DNA of 64,000 bases from Anianabacter salinae (GTDB lineage: Bacteria > Pseudomonadota > Alphaproteobacteria > Rhodobacterales > Rhodobacteraceae): NCBI RefSeq assembly GCF_019061145.1, contig NZ_JAHQZS010000006.1, positions 157,545-221,544 on the forward strand. The letters run 5' to 3'. Positions 37,296-46,076 of the stretch are shown here, piece by piece; positions within the stretch are counted from its first letter, which is position 1, and the number at the start of each line of letters is the position of its first letter. The notes under the pieces were generated by a model. The model did no database searches. It was not told the origin of the DNA and saw only the letters and a list, made by a program, of their open reading frames with translations. The position numbers and the translations under genes are program-made.

Positions 37296-39317
37296 TCAGG
37301 CCGCAAGACCCCGCTTCTTCAACAGCGCCTCGACCTCGGGCATCTTGCCCCGGAACCGGGTATACAGGATCTCCGGCTCCTCTGATCCGCCCAAAGACAG
37401 CACCGTCTCCTCCAGCCGCCGCGCCATGTCCGCATCGAAGGCGCCGCCCGCCTCCTCGAAGGCGGCGAAGGCGTCGGCGTCCATCACCTCGGACCACATG
37501 TAGCTGTAATATCCGCTGGCATAGCCGTCGCCCGCGAACACATGGGCGAAATGCGGCGTGGCGTGGCGCATCCGGATCGCGTGCGGCAGGCCGATCTCCT
37601 CCAGCACCTCCGCCTGCCGCTGCATCGGGTCGGCGGGGGCCGGGCCCTCGTGAAAGCGCAGATCGACAATGGCCGAGGCCAGGTATTCCACGGTGCGGAA
37701 CCCGGCGTCCGCGTTCTGTGCCGCCAGAAGCCGGTCCAGCAGGTCCTGCGGCATCGGCGCGCCGGTCTCGGCATGGGTGGCGAATTCGGACAGCACCTCG
37801 GGCACGCCCAGCCAGTGCTCGTAAAGCTGGCTCGGCAGTTCCACGAAATCCCGCGCCACGCTGGTTCCCGAGATCGAGGCATAGGTTACGTCCGACAGCA
37901 TCTGGTGCAGCGCGTGGCCGAACTCGTGAAACAGCGTGCGCGCGTCGTCATGGGACAGAAGCGCGGGATCCCCGGCGGCGGGCTTGGCAAAGTTGCACAC
38001 GTTGACGACGATGGGGCGGATATCGCCCGCGAGCTTCTGCTGGACCCGCATCGCCGAGCACCACGCGCCTGACCGCTTCGAGCCGCGCGCGAAATAGTCG
38101 CCAAGGAACAGAGCAACCGGTTCCCCATTCCGCGTTACCTCGAACGCGCGCACATCGGCGTGATACAGCGGCACGTCCGCGGCGCGGAACTCCAGCCCGA
38201 ACAGGCGCTGCGCACAGGAAAACACCGCCTCGATCATCCGGTCGAGCTGCAGGTATGGCTTCACCTCCGCCTCGTCCAGATCGTGCAGCGCGCGGCGGCG
38301 CTTCTCGGCGTAATAGGCCCAGTCCCACGGCTCCAGCGGGGCGGCGTGGCCGTCGGCGCTCAGCATCACCTCCAGCTCTGCCGCGTCGGTCTCGGCGCGG
38401 GCGCGGGCAGGCTGCCACACCGCCATCAACAGGTCTTCGACGGCCTGCGGCGTGCCCGCCATCTCGGTTTCCAGCTTGAGATGCGCAAAGCTCTCGTAGC
38501 CCAAGAGCGCCGCGCGTTCGGCGCGCAGCGCCAGGATTTCGGCGGCGATGGCGCGATTGTCGGTCGACCCGCCGTTCGCCCCGCGCGCGCCCCATGCCTC
38601 ATAGGCGCGGCGGCGCAGCGCTCGGTCGGGGCACACCTGCAGGAACGGCACGATCAGCGATCGCGACAGCGTGACGATGGGTCCGTTCTTGCCGCGCTCC
38701 TCTCCCGCCGCGCGGGCGGCGTCGCGCAGGTATTTCGGCAAGGGCGCAAGGTCGGCCTCGGTCAGCGGCATCGACCACTCCCTCTCGTCCGCCAGAAGGT
38801 TCTGGGTGAACTGGGTGCCCAGCACGGCCAGCCGTTCCTTGACCTTCGACAGCCGGTCGCGCGCCTCGCCCTCCAGCGCCGCGCCCGCCCGCACGAAGTT
38901 GCGGCGGGTCAGATACAACAGCCGCGCCTGCTCGGGGTTCAGGCCCAGATTGTCCCGCGCGTCCCACAGCGTCTCGATCCGCGCGAACAGGGCGGCGTTC
39001 ATCACGATCTCGGAGCCGTATTCGGCCAGCATCGGCGAGAACCGGCGCTGCAATTCCTGCCGCTCGGGCGTGCTGTCGGCGCCTGCGAGGTTGAAGAACA
39101 CGCCCAGCACACGGCTCAGTGTCTCGTCCGCGCGTTCCAGCGCCTCGATGGTGTTGGCGAAAGTCGGGGCGTCCGGGTTTTCCGCGATCTCGGCAATCCG
39201 CGTGCGCCCCTCCTGCATCGCCTGTTCGACGGCGGGGCCGAAATCGGCGTCGGTGATCCGGTCGAACGGGGCAATCTGGAACGGCGTGTCCCAGGGGGCA
39301 AGCAGCGGATTGGTCAT
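37296..39317 (-). CDS. M3 family oligopeptidase (peptidyl-dipeptidase/oligopeptidase A-like)
   Basis: A 673-residue zinc metallopeptidase, cytosolic, acting on short peptides. The zinc motif FHEFGHALHQM lies at about residues 463-473, with the third ligand Glu further on. The large helical N-terminal domain (NPLLAPWDTPFQIAPFDRI) and the C-terminal SGYYSYMWSEVMDADAFAAF are typical of M3A proteins. Whether it acts as a peptidyl-dipeptidase (Dcp) or oligopeptidase (PrlC) is not decided by the sequence. It is the last gene of the rpoH2-to-peptidase run. Confidence 0.93.
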   Translation of the reverse strand: MTNPLLAPWDTPFQIAPFDRITDADFGPAVEQAMQEGRTRIAEIAENPDAPTFANTIEALERADETLSRVLGVFFNLAGADSTPERQELQRRFSPMLAEYGSEIVMNAALFARIETLWDARDNLGLNPEQARLLYLTRRNFVRAGAALEGEARDRLSKVKERLAVLGTQFTQNLLADEREWSMPLTEADLAPLPKYLRDAARAAGEERGKNGPIVTLSRSLIVPFLQVCPDRALRRRAYEAWGARGANGGSTDNRAIAAEILALRAERAALLGYESFAHLKLETEMAGTPQAVEDLLMAVWQPARARAETDAAELEVMLSADGHAAPLEPWDWAYYAEKRRRALHDLDEAEVKPYLQLDRMIEAVFSCAQRLFGLEFRAADVPLYHADVRAFEVTRNGEPVALFLGDYFARGSKRSGAWCSAMRVQQKLAGDIRPIVVNVCNFAKPAAGDPALLSHDDARTLFHEFGHALHQMLSDVTYASISGTSVARDFVELPSQLYEHWLGVPEVLSEFATHAETGAPMPQDLLDRLLAAQNADAGFRTVEYLASAIVDLRFHEGPAPADPMQRQAEVLEEIGLPHAIRMRHATPHFAHVFAGDGYASGYYSYMWSEVMDADAFAAFEEAGGAFDADMARRLEETVLSLGGSEEPEILYTRFRGKMPEVEALLKKRGLAA

Positions 39318-39407
39318 CGGGGGCTCCTGTCGAAAGACTGTCGGCCCAAGCTAGGCCGCACGGGCGCCGATCACCAGTGTCTCCCGATCACCACCCCGGT
39401 ATCCCGG

Positions 39408-40457
39408 TCAGTGGATGCCCCCGCAGTCCGGGCAATCGGCGCGGCGGTGCAGCCGCATCATCCGGGTCTCGCCATATAGACCGTCGTAGATCATCATCCG
39501 CCCGCGCAGCCCCTCTCCCGCGCCTGCAATCTCCTTCACCGCCTCCAGCGCCATCATCGACCCGACAACGCCCGGAAGCGGCCCGGCCACGCCCGCCTCG
39601 GCGCACGTCGGTGCAAGACCCGGCGCAGGCGCTTCTGGAAAAATGCAGCGGTAGCACGGCGCGCCGCGTGCCGGGTCCCACAGCGACACCTGCCCCTCCC
39701 ATTGGCTGAGCGCGCCGCCGATCAGCGGCTTGCCCAGACGCACGCAGACGGCATTCACCAGATAGCGCGTCTCGAAACTGTCGGTGCCGTCGAGCACCAG
39801 ATCGTAGTCCGCGATCAGGTCCTCGGCGATCTCGGCGGTCAGGCGGCGGTGATAGGGTCTCACCGTCACGAAGGGGTTGATCGCGCTCATCGCCGTCTCG
39901 GCCGAGAAGACCTTGGGCATGCCGATCCGCCCGTCGGTGTGGATCACCTGACGCTGCAGGTTCGTGCCTTCGACGGCGTCGTCGTCGATCACGCCGATGG
40001 TGCCGACCCCGGCGGCGGCCAGATACAGAAGCGCGGGCGATCCAAGTCCGCCTGCGCCCACCACAAGCACCTTCGCGGCCCGCAGCTTGCGTTGGCCCGG
40101 CCCGCCGATCTCGCGCAGGAAGATGTGGCGCGCGTAGCGGTCAAGCTCGACCTCGGACATCGCGCCGGATCGGGCTGCGGGGGCGGCTGCCGCCTCTGCC
40201 TCTGCCGCACGTCCGCGCAGCCGCGCCAGCCCTGCGTGATAGGCCCAGATCACCGCCGCCAGCCCGCCCAGCACCAGCCATTCGCCAAGCGAGCCGCCCA
40301 GCATCCGTTCCAGCGGGCCGCCCTGCGGCGAGACGACAAGCGCCGCCAGTACCGCGGCGTAGAGAAGGCCGATCATCGTCCAGCGCGCCTGCACCGGTGC
40401 CTTCATCGCGCGGCCCATCGCCCAAAGCGCCGCAGCGGCAACAAGGAAATAGACCAT
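39408..40457 (-). CDS. HesA/MoeB/ThiF-family adenylyltransferase with an N-terminal membrane segment
   Basis: A 349-residue E1-like enzyme that adenylates a ubiquitin-like sulfur carrier such as MoaD or ThiS. Residues 1-75 hold two to three hydrophobic segments, an unusual extension. The catalytic core starts around residue 105 (YARHIFLREIGGPGQ). The ATP loop VVGAGGLGSPALLYLAAAG is at about 132-150, and the zinc-binding Cys pairs are CYRC and CPDC (CPDCGGIH at the end). A TCAEAGVAGPLPGVVGS loop supplies the typical catalytic Cys. The ATG shares a base with the dut stop, so it is cotranscribed with coaBC and dut. Confidence 0.9.
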   Translation of the reverse strand: MVYFLVAAAALWAMGRAMKAPVQARWTMIGLLYAAVLAALVVSPQGGPLERMLGGSLGEWLVLGGLAAVIWAYHAGLARLRGRAAEAEAAAAPAARSGAMSEVELDRYARHIFLREIGGPGQRKLRAAKVLVVGAGGLGSPALLYLAAAGVGTIGVIDDDAVEGTNLQRQVIHTDGRIGMPKVFSAETAMSAINPFVTVRPYHRRLTAEIAEDLIADYDLVLDGTDSFETRYLVNAVCVRLGKPLIGGALSQWEGQVSLWDPARGAPCYRCIFPEAPAPGLAPTCAEAGVAGPLPGVVGSMMALEAVKEIAGAGEGLRGRMMIYDGLYGETRMMRLHRRADCPDCGGIH

Positions 40458-40927
40458 CAGCCGCGCCCCGTGGACCCAAAGCCGCCGGCCCCCCGCGCGG
40501 TGTCGCCCAGCGCGTCGGTTTCCTCCATCCGCGCCTGCACCACCGGCGCGATCACCATCTGCGCGATGCGGTCGCCATGCGCGATGGTGTGGGGCATCTG
40601 GCCAAGGTTCACCACGATCACCCCAAGCGGCCCGCGATAATCGCTGTCGATGGTGCCGGGCGTGTTCAGCAGGGTGATGCCGTGTTTCAACGCCAGCCCG
40701 GACCGCGGCCTGATCTGCGCTTCGAAGCCACCTGGCACCTCGATACGCAGGCCCGTCGGGATCAGCGCACGCTCGCCCGGGTCCAGCGTCACGCCTGCCT
40801 CGCGGTCGTGCTCGGGCAGGTTCGCGCGCAGGTCAGCGCCTGCAGCGCCCGCCGTCTCGTATGCGGGCAAGGGCAGGTCCGTGTCGCTGCCGGGGATACG
40901 CAGCAATTTGACGACAGGCGCGGTCAT
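40457..40927 (-). CDS. dut: dUTP diphosphatase
   Basis: Hydrolyses dUTP to dUMP and pyrophosphate, limiting uracil in DNA. The 156-residue trimeric enzyme has motif 1 (GAAGADLRA), motif 2 (RPRSGLAL), motif 3 ([13 protein letters not shown] with the catalytic Asp), motif 4 ([12 protein letters not shown]) and motif 5 (GGFGSTG) in order. It overlaps the coaBC stop (ATGA) and shares one base with the next gene. The coaBC-dut pairing is widespread. Confidence 0.97.
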   Translation of the reverse strand: MTAPVVKLLRIPGSDTDLPLPAYETAGAAGADLRANLPEHDREAGVTLDPGERALIPTGLRIEVPGGFEAQIRPRSGLALKHGITLLNTPGTIDSDYRGPLGVIVVNLGQMPHTIAHGDRIAQMVIAPVVQARMEETDALGDTARGAGGFGSTGRG

Positions 40928-42129
40928 GCCGCGCCTCCAAGTGCCTCGGCGATGCGCGCGGCCAGCTTGCGCGCGACCTCGTCCTTGGTCATGCGCGGCC
41001 AGGCGTCGGCGCCGCCCTCGGTGATGATCGTCACCGCGTTCTCGGTGCCGCCCATGATCCCGGTCGCCTCGGACACGTCATTGGCGACGATCCAGTCGCA
41101 GCCCTTGCGCGCGCGTTTGGCGGTGGCATTGGCGATCACGTCATCCGTCTCGGCGGCGAAGCCCACGACCAGCGCGGGGCGCCCGTCGCCCATGCCTGAA
41201 ACGGTGGCAAGGATGTCCGGGTTCTCGGCGAAGGCCAGCGTCGGCGGCGCGCCGGAGGCGTCCTTCTTGATCTTGCTGTGCACCGCATCGGCCATGCGCC
41301 AGTCCGCCACGGCGGCGGCGAAGACGGCGGCATCGGCTGGCAGCGCCGCCTGCACCGCGTCCAGCATCTGCGCGGCGGTGTCGACGCGCACGACACGAAC
41401 ACCGCCGGGGGGCGGCACGCTCGCGGGGCCGGTCACAAAGGTGACGTCCGCGCCCAGCGCCGACAGCGCGCGCGCCAGCGCGGTGCCTTGCGCGCCCGAC
41501 GAGCGGTTGGCGATGTAGCGCACCGGGTCGATGGGTTCATGCGTCGGTCCCGAGGTGACGACGATGTGCCGCCCCTTGAGCGGCCCGTCCGCAAGCGCCA
41601 TCTCGATGGCGGTGACGATTTCCAGCGGTTCGGACATGCGGCCATTGCCGAACTCGCCGCAGGCCATGTCGCCTTCGTTCGGGCCGACAGTCAGGATGCC
41701 GTCCCCCATCAGGGTGGCAAGGTTGCGCCGGGTGGCGGCGTGGTCCCACATCCGCACGTTCATAGCGGGCGCGATCAGCACGCGCTTATCCGTCGCCATC
41801 AGCAGCGTCGAGGCCAGATCGTTCGCATGACCGCCTGCCATCTTGGCCATCAGGTCGGCAGTGGCGGGGGCGACCACCACCAGGTCGGCGGCGCGGCTCA
41901 GCTCGATATGCCCCATCTCGGCCTCATCGGTCAGATCGAACAGCTCGGTATAGACCTTTTGCCCCGCGACGGCCGACAGGGTCAGGGGCGTGACGAACTC
42001 GGCGCCTGCGCGGGTCAGCACCGGCGTAACCTCGGCGCCGCGTTCCTTCAGGCGCCGGATCAGGTCGGGCGTCTTGAAGGCGGCGATGCCGCCGCCGATG
42101 ATCAGAAGTATCCGTTTGCCAGCCAGCAT
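40924..42129 (-). CDS. coaBC: Bifunctional phosphopantothenoylcysteine decarboxylase/synthase
   Basis: A 401-residue coenzyme A biosynthesis enzyme. The N-terminal CoaC half (flavin decarboxylase) has [16 protein letters not shown], the PAMNVRMW motif and the substrate-binding Cys in [12 protein letters not shown]. The C-terminal CoaB half (synthase) has [21 protein letters not shown] and the K/D residues in KIKKDA. Both halves are complete, so it probably makes 4-phosphopantetheine from 4-phosphopantothenate and cysteine. It is upstream of dut in a coupled arrangement. Confidence 0.96.
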   Translation of the reverse strand: MLAGKRILLIIGGGIAAFKTPDLIRRLKERGAEVTPVLTRAGAEFVTPLTLSAVAGQKVYTELFDLTDEAEMGHIELSRAADLVVVAPATADLMAKMAGGHANDLASTLLMATDKRVLIAPAMNVRMWDHAATRRNLATLMGDGILTVGPNEGDMACGEFGNGRMSEPLEIVTAIEMALADGPLKGRHIVVTSGPTHEPIDPVRYIANRSSGAQGTALARALSALGADVTFVTGPASVPPPGGVRVVRVDTAAQMLDAVQAALPADAAVFAAAVADWRMADAVHSKIKKDASGAPPTLAFAENPDILATVSGMGDGRPALVVGFAAETDDVIANATAKRARKGCDWIVANDVSEATGIMGGTENAVTIITEGGADAWPRMTKDEVARKLAARIAEALGGAA

Positions 42130-42198
42130 CGCATGCCCCTTGAGTGCCCTTGGGCCAAGTCTTAGGCACCGGCCACGCGGTTCACAACCGGCAAGCCC

Positions 42199-43020
42199 TT
42201 AGCGGAAGGCGGCGCAGGGATCGTCGCGCGCGGCGGGCTCGGTCACGATCCAGCGGTCATAGGGCCAGCGGTCATAGGGGGTGTCTTCGTCGCGGTCCTC
42301 GAACTGGCCGATGCTGACGACGGACAGCTCCGGCGCAGCTAGGGCCAGCGCGGCGGGCACACCCCAGTCGGTGCGGGCATGGCCATTGCCTGTGATAAGC
42401 ACGACCGGCCCGCCGGTGTCTGCCACCGCCGCGATCACCGCCCGTGCCATCGCCGCGTCGCGCAGGCGCTGCGCCTCGACCATGCCCGGCAGCATGTCCG
42501 CCGGCAGAGCATCACAATGCGCGGACATCTGGCCAGCCTCGCGCAGAAGTTGCTGCGCCTCGGGCAGGGGCTGATCGAGGCCGAAGACCAGCGCCGCCTC
42601 GCCCATCACCGCCGCCGCACCGTCCGCGACCGCGCGGCGCACGTCGTCGCGGGGCACCGCGCCGCCAAAGATCGGCGCGTCGGGCGCGGCGACGAAGATC
42701 GGATAATACATCTCGAAGTCCGGCCAGCCGCTGGCCTCCCACTCCAGCGACGTGCCCAGCCGTTCGGGATCGCGGCGCATCTCGGGCGTCACGGTCAGGG
42801 CCTGCACGTCGGTCAGCATCTCGAACACCAGCGCGGCCGCGCCGACCGCTTCGACGGCAATCGCCTGATGGGCATGGTGGACCGCGTTGTCGTGCCGCTC
42901 GCCAAGAATGTAGACGTCCGCGGGCGGAAGGTCATACAGGTCCGTTGGCGCGATTTCCTGGGCCGAGACGCAAACGGCGGCGCCAAGCGCCGCCGCCAGA
43001 CTGAGTGCAAAAGACTTCAT
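42199..43020 (-). CDS. ChaN family exported protein
   Basis: A 273-residue protein of the ChaN-like family, thought to bind heme or iron. The signal peptide is MKSFALSLAAALGAAVCVSA. Family motifs are YILGERHDNAVHHAHQ near the N terminus and VLITGNGHARTDWGVP towards the C terminus, with a CAAFR end. A perfect in-frame 15-base tandem repeat near the end gives PYDRW twice. The ATG overlaps the stop of rpoH2 (ATGA), so it is translationally linked to a stress sigma factor gene. Confidence 0.88.
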   Translation of the reverse strand: MKSFALSLAAALGAAVCVSAQEIAPTDLYDLPPADVYILGERHDNAVHHAHQAIAVEAVGAAALVFEMLTDVQALTVTPEMRRDPERLGTSLEWEASGWPDFEMYYPIFVAAPDAPIFGGAVPRDDVRRAVADGAAAVMGEAALVFGLDQPLPEAQQLLREAGQMSAHCDALPADMLPGMVEAQRLRDAAMARAVIAAVADTGGPVVLITGNGHARTDWGVPAALALAAPELSVVSIGQFEDRDEDTPYDRWPYDRWIVTEPAARDDPCAAFR

Positions 43021-43898
43021 GCGAAGAATTCGTAGACCTCGCGCGATTGGGTCTCAAGGCTCTTGCGCATCTTCTGGAATGCCGCGGCTTCAAGCTGCCG
43101 GACGCGTTCCTTGGACAGGCCAAGCTCGTTGCCAAGGCTTTCCAGCGTACGGGCCTGATCGCGCAGCTTGCGCTCGGTCACGATGAACCTCTCACGCTCG
43201 TTCAGGTTCTGCATGGCGGATACCAGCCATGTCCGCAGCGTGTCGATGTCCTTGTCCCGCGCCACGACCTCGGCGGCCTGATCGGCGTCGTCTTCCAGCG
43301 CATCGATCCATTCGCGCCCCTCGTCCTCGGCCGACTGCGTCGCGTTCAGCGAATAGTCGGACCCGGCAAGGCGGCCCTCCATCATCTCGACATCGTGCAG
43401 CGGCACGCCAACTTCGGTCGCGATCATGTGGCGCAGCTGATGATTGTCGAGCCGTTCGCCGCGCGATGCCGCCTCACGCTCGAGCCGGGCCTGGACACGG
43501 CGCATGTTGAAGAACAGCGATTTCTGCGAAGACGTGGACCCGGTGCGCACCATCGACCAGTTGCGCATGACATAGTCCTGGATCGAGGCCTTGATCCACC
43601 ACACGGCATAGGTCGAAAACCGCACGCCGCGGTCGGGGTCGAACTTGTCGGCGGCCTTCATCAGTCCAAGCCCGGCCTCCTGGATCAGGTCGTTCATCGG
43701 CGCGCCGTAGCGCTTGAACTTGGCCGCCATCGAGATGGCGAGGCGCATGTAGGCAGTAATCAGGCGGTGCAGCGATTCCTCGCACCGCTCATCGCGCCAG
43801 GCGTAGGCAAGGCGAAGCTCGGTTTCGGCGTCGAGAAGTTCAGCGCGCATCGCGCGGCGCGAAAGTGACTGGTCGGAAAATCCATCGAGTGCCATCAA
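43017..43898 (-). CDS. rpoH2: RNA polymerase sigma-32 factor, RpoHII type
   Basis: A 293-residue sigma70-family alternative sigma factor, used for oxidative and other stress responses in Rhodobacterales. Region 2 is visible as AYMRLAISMAAKFKRYGAPMNDLIQEAGLGLMKAADKF, quoted here only by its parts, AYMRLAISMAAKF and NDLIQEAGLGLMKAADKF. Region 2.4 and the RpoH box follow (QKSLFFNMRRVQ). The C-terminal helix-turn-helix is LGLSKERVRQLEAAAFQKM. The N-terminal sequence MALDGFSDQSLSRRAMRAELL is of the RpoHII and not the RpoHI type. A start one codon downstream is possible. A TGATCC element upstream suggests RpoE control. Confidence 0.93.
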   Translation of the reverse strand: MMALDGFSDQSLSRRAMRAELLDAETELRLAYAWRDERCEESLHRLITAYMRLAISMAAKFKRYGAPMNDLIQEAGLGLMKAADKFDPDRGVRFSTYAVWWIKASIQDYVMRNWSMVRTGSTSSQKSLFFNMRRVQARLEREAASRGERLDNHQLRHMIATEVGVPLHDVEMMEGRLAGSDYSLNATQSAEDEGREWIDALEDDADQAAEVVARDKDIDTLRTWLVSAMQNLNERERFIVTERKLRDQARTLESLGNELGLSKERVRQLEAAAFQKMRKSLETQSREVYEFFA

Positions 43899-43954
43899 AA
43901 ACCCCCCGGTTTTTCACATGGGCCGGTGCGGACCCTTTAACGTATCATCGAAAA

Positions 43955-43984
43955 TGGATACGGAGCAGTAACGCAGCCGGATCA
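43955..43984 (-). promoter_or_regulatory. Candidate RpoE-type promoter for rpoH2
   Basis: On the minus strand TGATCC and TATCCA are 18 bases apart, resembling the sigmaE (RpoE) consensus reported for Rhodobacter (TGATC-type -35), about 57 bases before the rpoH2 start. The -10 is only a partial match. Confidence 0.45.
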
Positions 43985-44000
43985 GATAAAGTTCAACGCG

Positions 44001-44534
44001 ATGTTGCCAAAGTTGTCGATCGTTCTAGGCGGGGCGCGTTCCGGGAAATCATATGTCGCCGAACGTCTCGTTCTCATGACAGGGCGGCCGCGCGTCTACA
44101 TCGCCACGGCGCAGGCGTTTGACGACGAGATGCGCGCGCGGATCACGGCGCACCGCGACCAGCGCGGCAGCGGCTGGCGCACGATCGAGGCGCCGCACGA
44201 TCCCGCGCCCGCCCTCGCTTCGGCTGCGCCCGGCGATGTCGTCCTTCTGGATTGCGCGACGCTGTGGCTGTCGAACCGGATGCTGGCCGAGGCCGATCTT
44301 GCCTTGGAAACCGATGCCCTGCTTGCGGCGCTGGCGGACTGTGCCGCGCCGGTCGTCGTGGTGTCGAACGAGGTCGGCATGGGGATCGTGCCAGAAAACG
44401 CGCTGGCCCGCCGGTTCCGCGACGCGCAGGGCCGGTTGAACCAGCGCCTGGCCGCAGAGGCCGGCCTTGCGGTCGGTGTGATGGCGGGGCTGCCCTTTGC
44501 GCTGAAGGGCGCCTTGCCGACAGGGCTTGCATGA
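44001..44534 (+). CDS. cobU: Adenosylcobinamide kinase/adenosylcobinamide-phosphate guanylyltransferase
   Basis: A 177-residue late cobalamin-assembly enzyme (CobU/CobP). The P-loop is GGARSGKSYVAERL (residues 10-23). The guanylylated His is expected in ARITAHRDQRG, and the C-terminal conserved stretch is VVVVSNEVGMGIVPENALARRFRDAQGRLNQ, of which VSNEVGMGIVPENALARRF is the core. The stop overlaps the next gene (ATGA). No riboswitch precedes it. It gives this organism part of the route to the cofactor of ScpA. Confidence 0.95.
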   Translation: MLPKLSIVLGGARSGKSYVAERLVLMTGRPRVYIATAQAFDDEMRARITAHRDQRGSGWRTIEAPHDPAPALASAAPGDVVLLDCATLWLSNRMLAEADLALETDALLAALADCAAPVVVVSNEVGMGIVPENALARRFRDAQGRLNQRLAAEAGLAVGVMAGLPFALKGALPTGLA

Positions 44535-45103
44535 CACGGCTGTTCCTTGTGCGGCATGGGCCGACCCATGCGAAAGGCATGGTCGGCTGGTCCGATATCC
44601 CCGCCGATCTTTCCGACACCAACCGCATCGCCCGCCTGTCCCGGCATCTGCCCGACCGTGCCGCGCTTGTCTCGTCGGACCTTGGCCGCGCGCGCGCCAC
44701 GGCCGAAGCGCTTGGCGCGGGCCGCAGCCGCTTGCCCGACGACCCGGCCCTCCGCGAGATCAACTTCGGCGATTGGGAACTGCGCCGCTTCGACGAGATC
44801 GAGGCGGACGACCCTGACCGTATCCGCGCCTTCTATGAACATCCCGGAGCCTTGTGTGCCCCGAACGGCGAATGCTGGGACGACATTCGGGCCCGGGTCG
44901 ATCCGGCCATCGACCGGCTGATCCGCGACAGCGGCCCCGACATCGTCGTCGTCGCGCATATGGGCGTGATCCTTGGTCAGCTTCAACGCGCGCTGGGGGT
45001 CAGCGCCTACGAGGCGTTCAGCCACCGGATCGACCCCTTGTCCGTCACCGAGATCGTCCATGACGGCGGCTTTCGCACCGGGCGGATCAATCACTGCCCG
45101 TGA
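44531..45103 (+). CDS. Histidine phosphatase family protein (possible alpha-ribazole phosphatase)
   Basis: A 190-residue enzyme of the phosphoglycerate-mutase-like superfamily. The catalytic RHG motif is in FLVRHGPTHAKG, with the second His in VVVAHMGVILGQL. The paired cobU suggests a CobC-like alpha-ribazole-5-phosphate phosphatase, but the family has many substrates. It overlaps the cobU stop by four bases, so the two are translated together. Confidence 0.85.
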   Translation: MTRLFLVRHGPTHAKGMVGWSDIPADLSDTNRIARLSRHLPDRAALVSSDLGRARATAEALGAGRSRLPDDPALREINFGDWELRRFDEIEADDPDRIRAFYEHPGALCAPNGECWDDIRARVDPAIDRLIRDSGPDIVVVAHMGVILGQLQRALGVSAYEAFSHRIDPLSVTEIVHDGGFRTGRINHCP

Positions 45104-45162
45104 TGCCGGGGCCGCCAAAAATCCGGCTTCCGCCGCGCGCGCATCTGACCTAGCGTCGCGGC

Positions 45163-46032
45163 ATGGATTACACGCTTCTTCTTGGCGATCGCAGCTATTC
45201 AAGCTGGTCGCTCCGCGCCTGGCTGATGGTCGAACGCTTCGGCCTGCCAGTCGCCACGCGCTTTGTCGATTTCGCATCGGGCGCGTCGGTGGCCGAGCAA
45301 CTGGCCGAATTTGCCCCTGCCCGCACCGTGCCCACGCTGGTTACGCCCGAAGGCGCCATCGTCAGCGAAAGCCTCGCGCTGGCCGAGGAACTGGCGACGC
45401 GATTCCCGGACGCTGGCCTTTGGCCGTCCGTTCCCTTGCGCCGCGCGGTTGCGCGCACGCTGGCCTCCGAGATGCACGCAGGCTTTGGCGCGCTGCGCGA
45501 ATTCTGCCCGATGAACCTGCGCGCCGCCTACCAGGACGTGCCCGCCCCGGACGCCGTGCTGGCCGATGTCGCACGGATCGAGACGATCTGGACCGATGCG
45601 CTCGGCCGCTTCGGCGGGCCTTGGCTCGCGGGCGACTACAGCATCGCGGATGCCTTCTTTGCCCCCGTCGCCATGCGCATTGCCGGGTATGGCCTGCCGG
45701 TGTCGGACGCCGCCCGCGCCTATGTCGACGCGCACCTCGCCGACCCCGCCCTGCGCCGCTGGCGCGCGCTTGGGCTTGTCACCGGCGAGACGCTGCCGTG
45801 GTACAAGCGCGACTATCCGCCGGTCGCCTGGCCCGGACCTGCGCCGATCCCCGCTCAGGCCGTGGACGCCGGGCCTTCGGTCAACGCGCTCTGCCCCTAC
45901 TCGCACAAACCCGTGACCCATTTCCTGCAGGCGGGCGGCCGCATCTGGGGCTTCTGCAACCCGGTCTGCCGGGACAAGACCGCCGCCGACCCTGGCGCGT
46001 GGCCTGCCTTCATGGCCATTTACCAATCCTAA
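45163..46032 (+). CDS. Glutathione S-transferase with a Cys-rich C-terminal extension
   Basis: A 289-residue protein. The N-terminal thioredoxin-like GST domain is DYTLLLGDRSYSSWSLRAWL, with PARTVPTLVTPEGAIVSESLAL as the glutathione-binding region. A helical C-terminal domain runs to about residue 225. A further ~55 residues form an extension with CPYSHKPV, FCNPVCRDKT and an end WPAFMAIYQS. This tail has the spacing of YHS/TRASH-type metal-binding modules (paired Cys around an aromatic strand) and is not part of typical GSTs. The partner metal or role is unknown. Confidence 0.85.
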   Translation: MDYTLLLGDRSYSSWSLRAWLMVERFGLPVATRFVDFASGASVAEQLAEFAPARTVPTLVTPEGAIVSESLALAEELATRFPDAGLWPSVPLRRAVARTLASEMHAGFGALREFCPMNLRAAYQDVPAPDAVLADVARIETIWTDALGRFGGPWLAGDYSIADAFFAPVAMRIAGYGLPVSDAARAYVDAHLADPALRRWRALGLVTGETLPWYKRDYPPVAWPGPAPIPAQAVDAGPSVNALCPYSHKPVTHFLQAGGRIWGFCNPVCRDKTAADPGAWPAFMAIYQS

Positions 46033-46076
46033 ACCCTTCCCGTGCAATCCGTTAACGATTGGCGGACGGAGGACGG

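Noticed and set aside
43899..44000. Cobalamin riboswitch upstream of cobU
   Set aside because: Only about 100 bases separate cobU from rpoH2 and no B12-box-like conserved sequence is present. None was seen upstream of scpA either.
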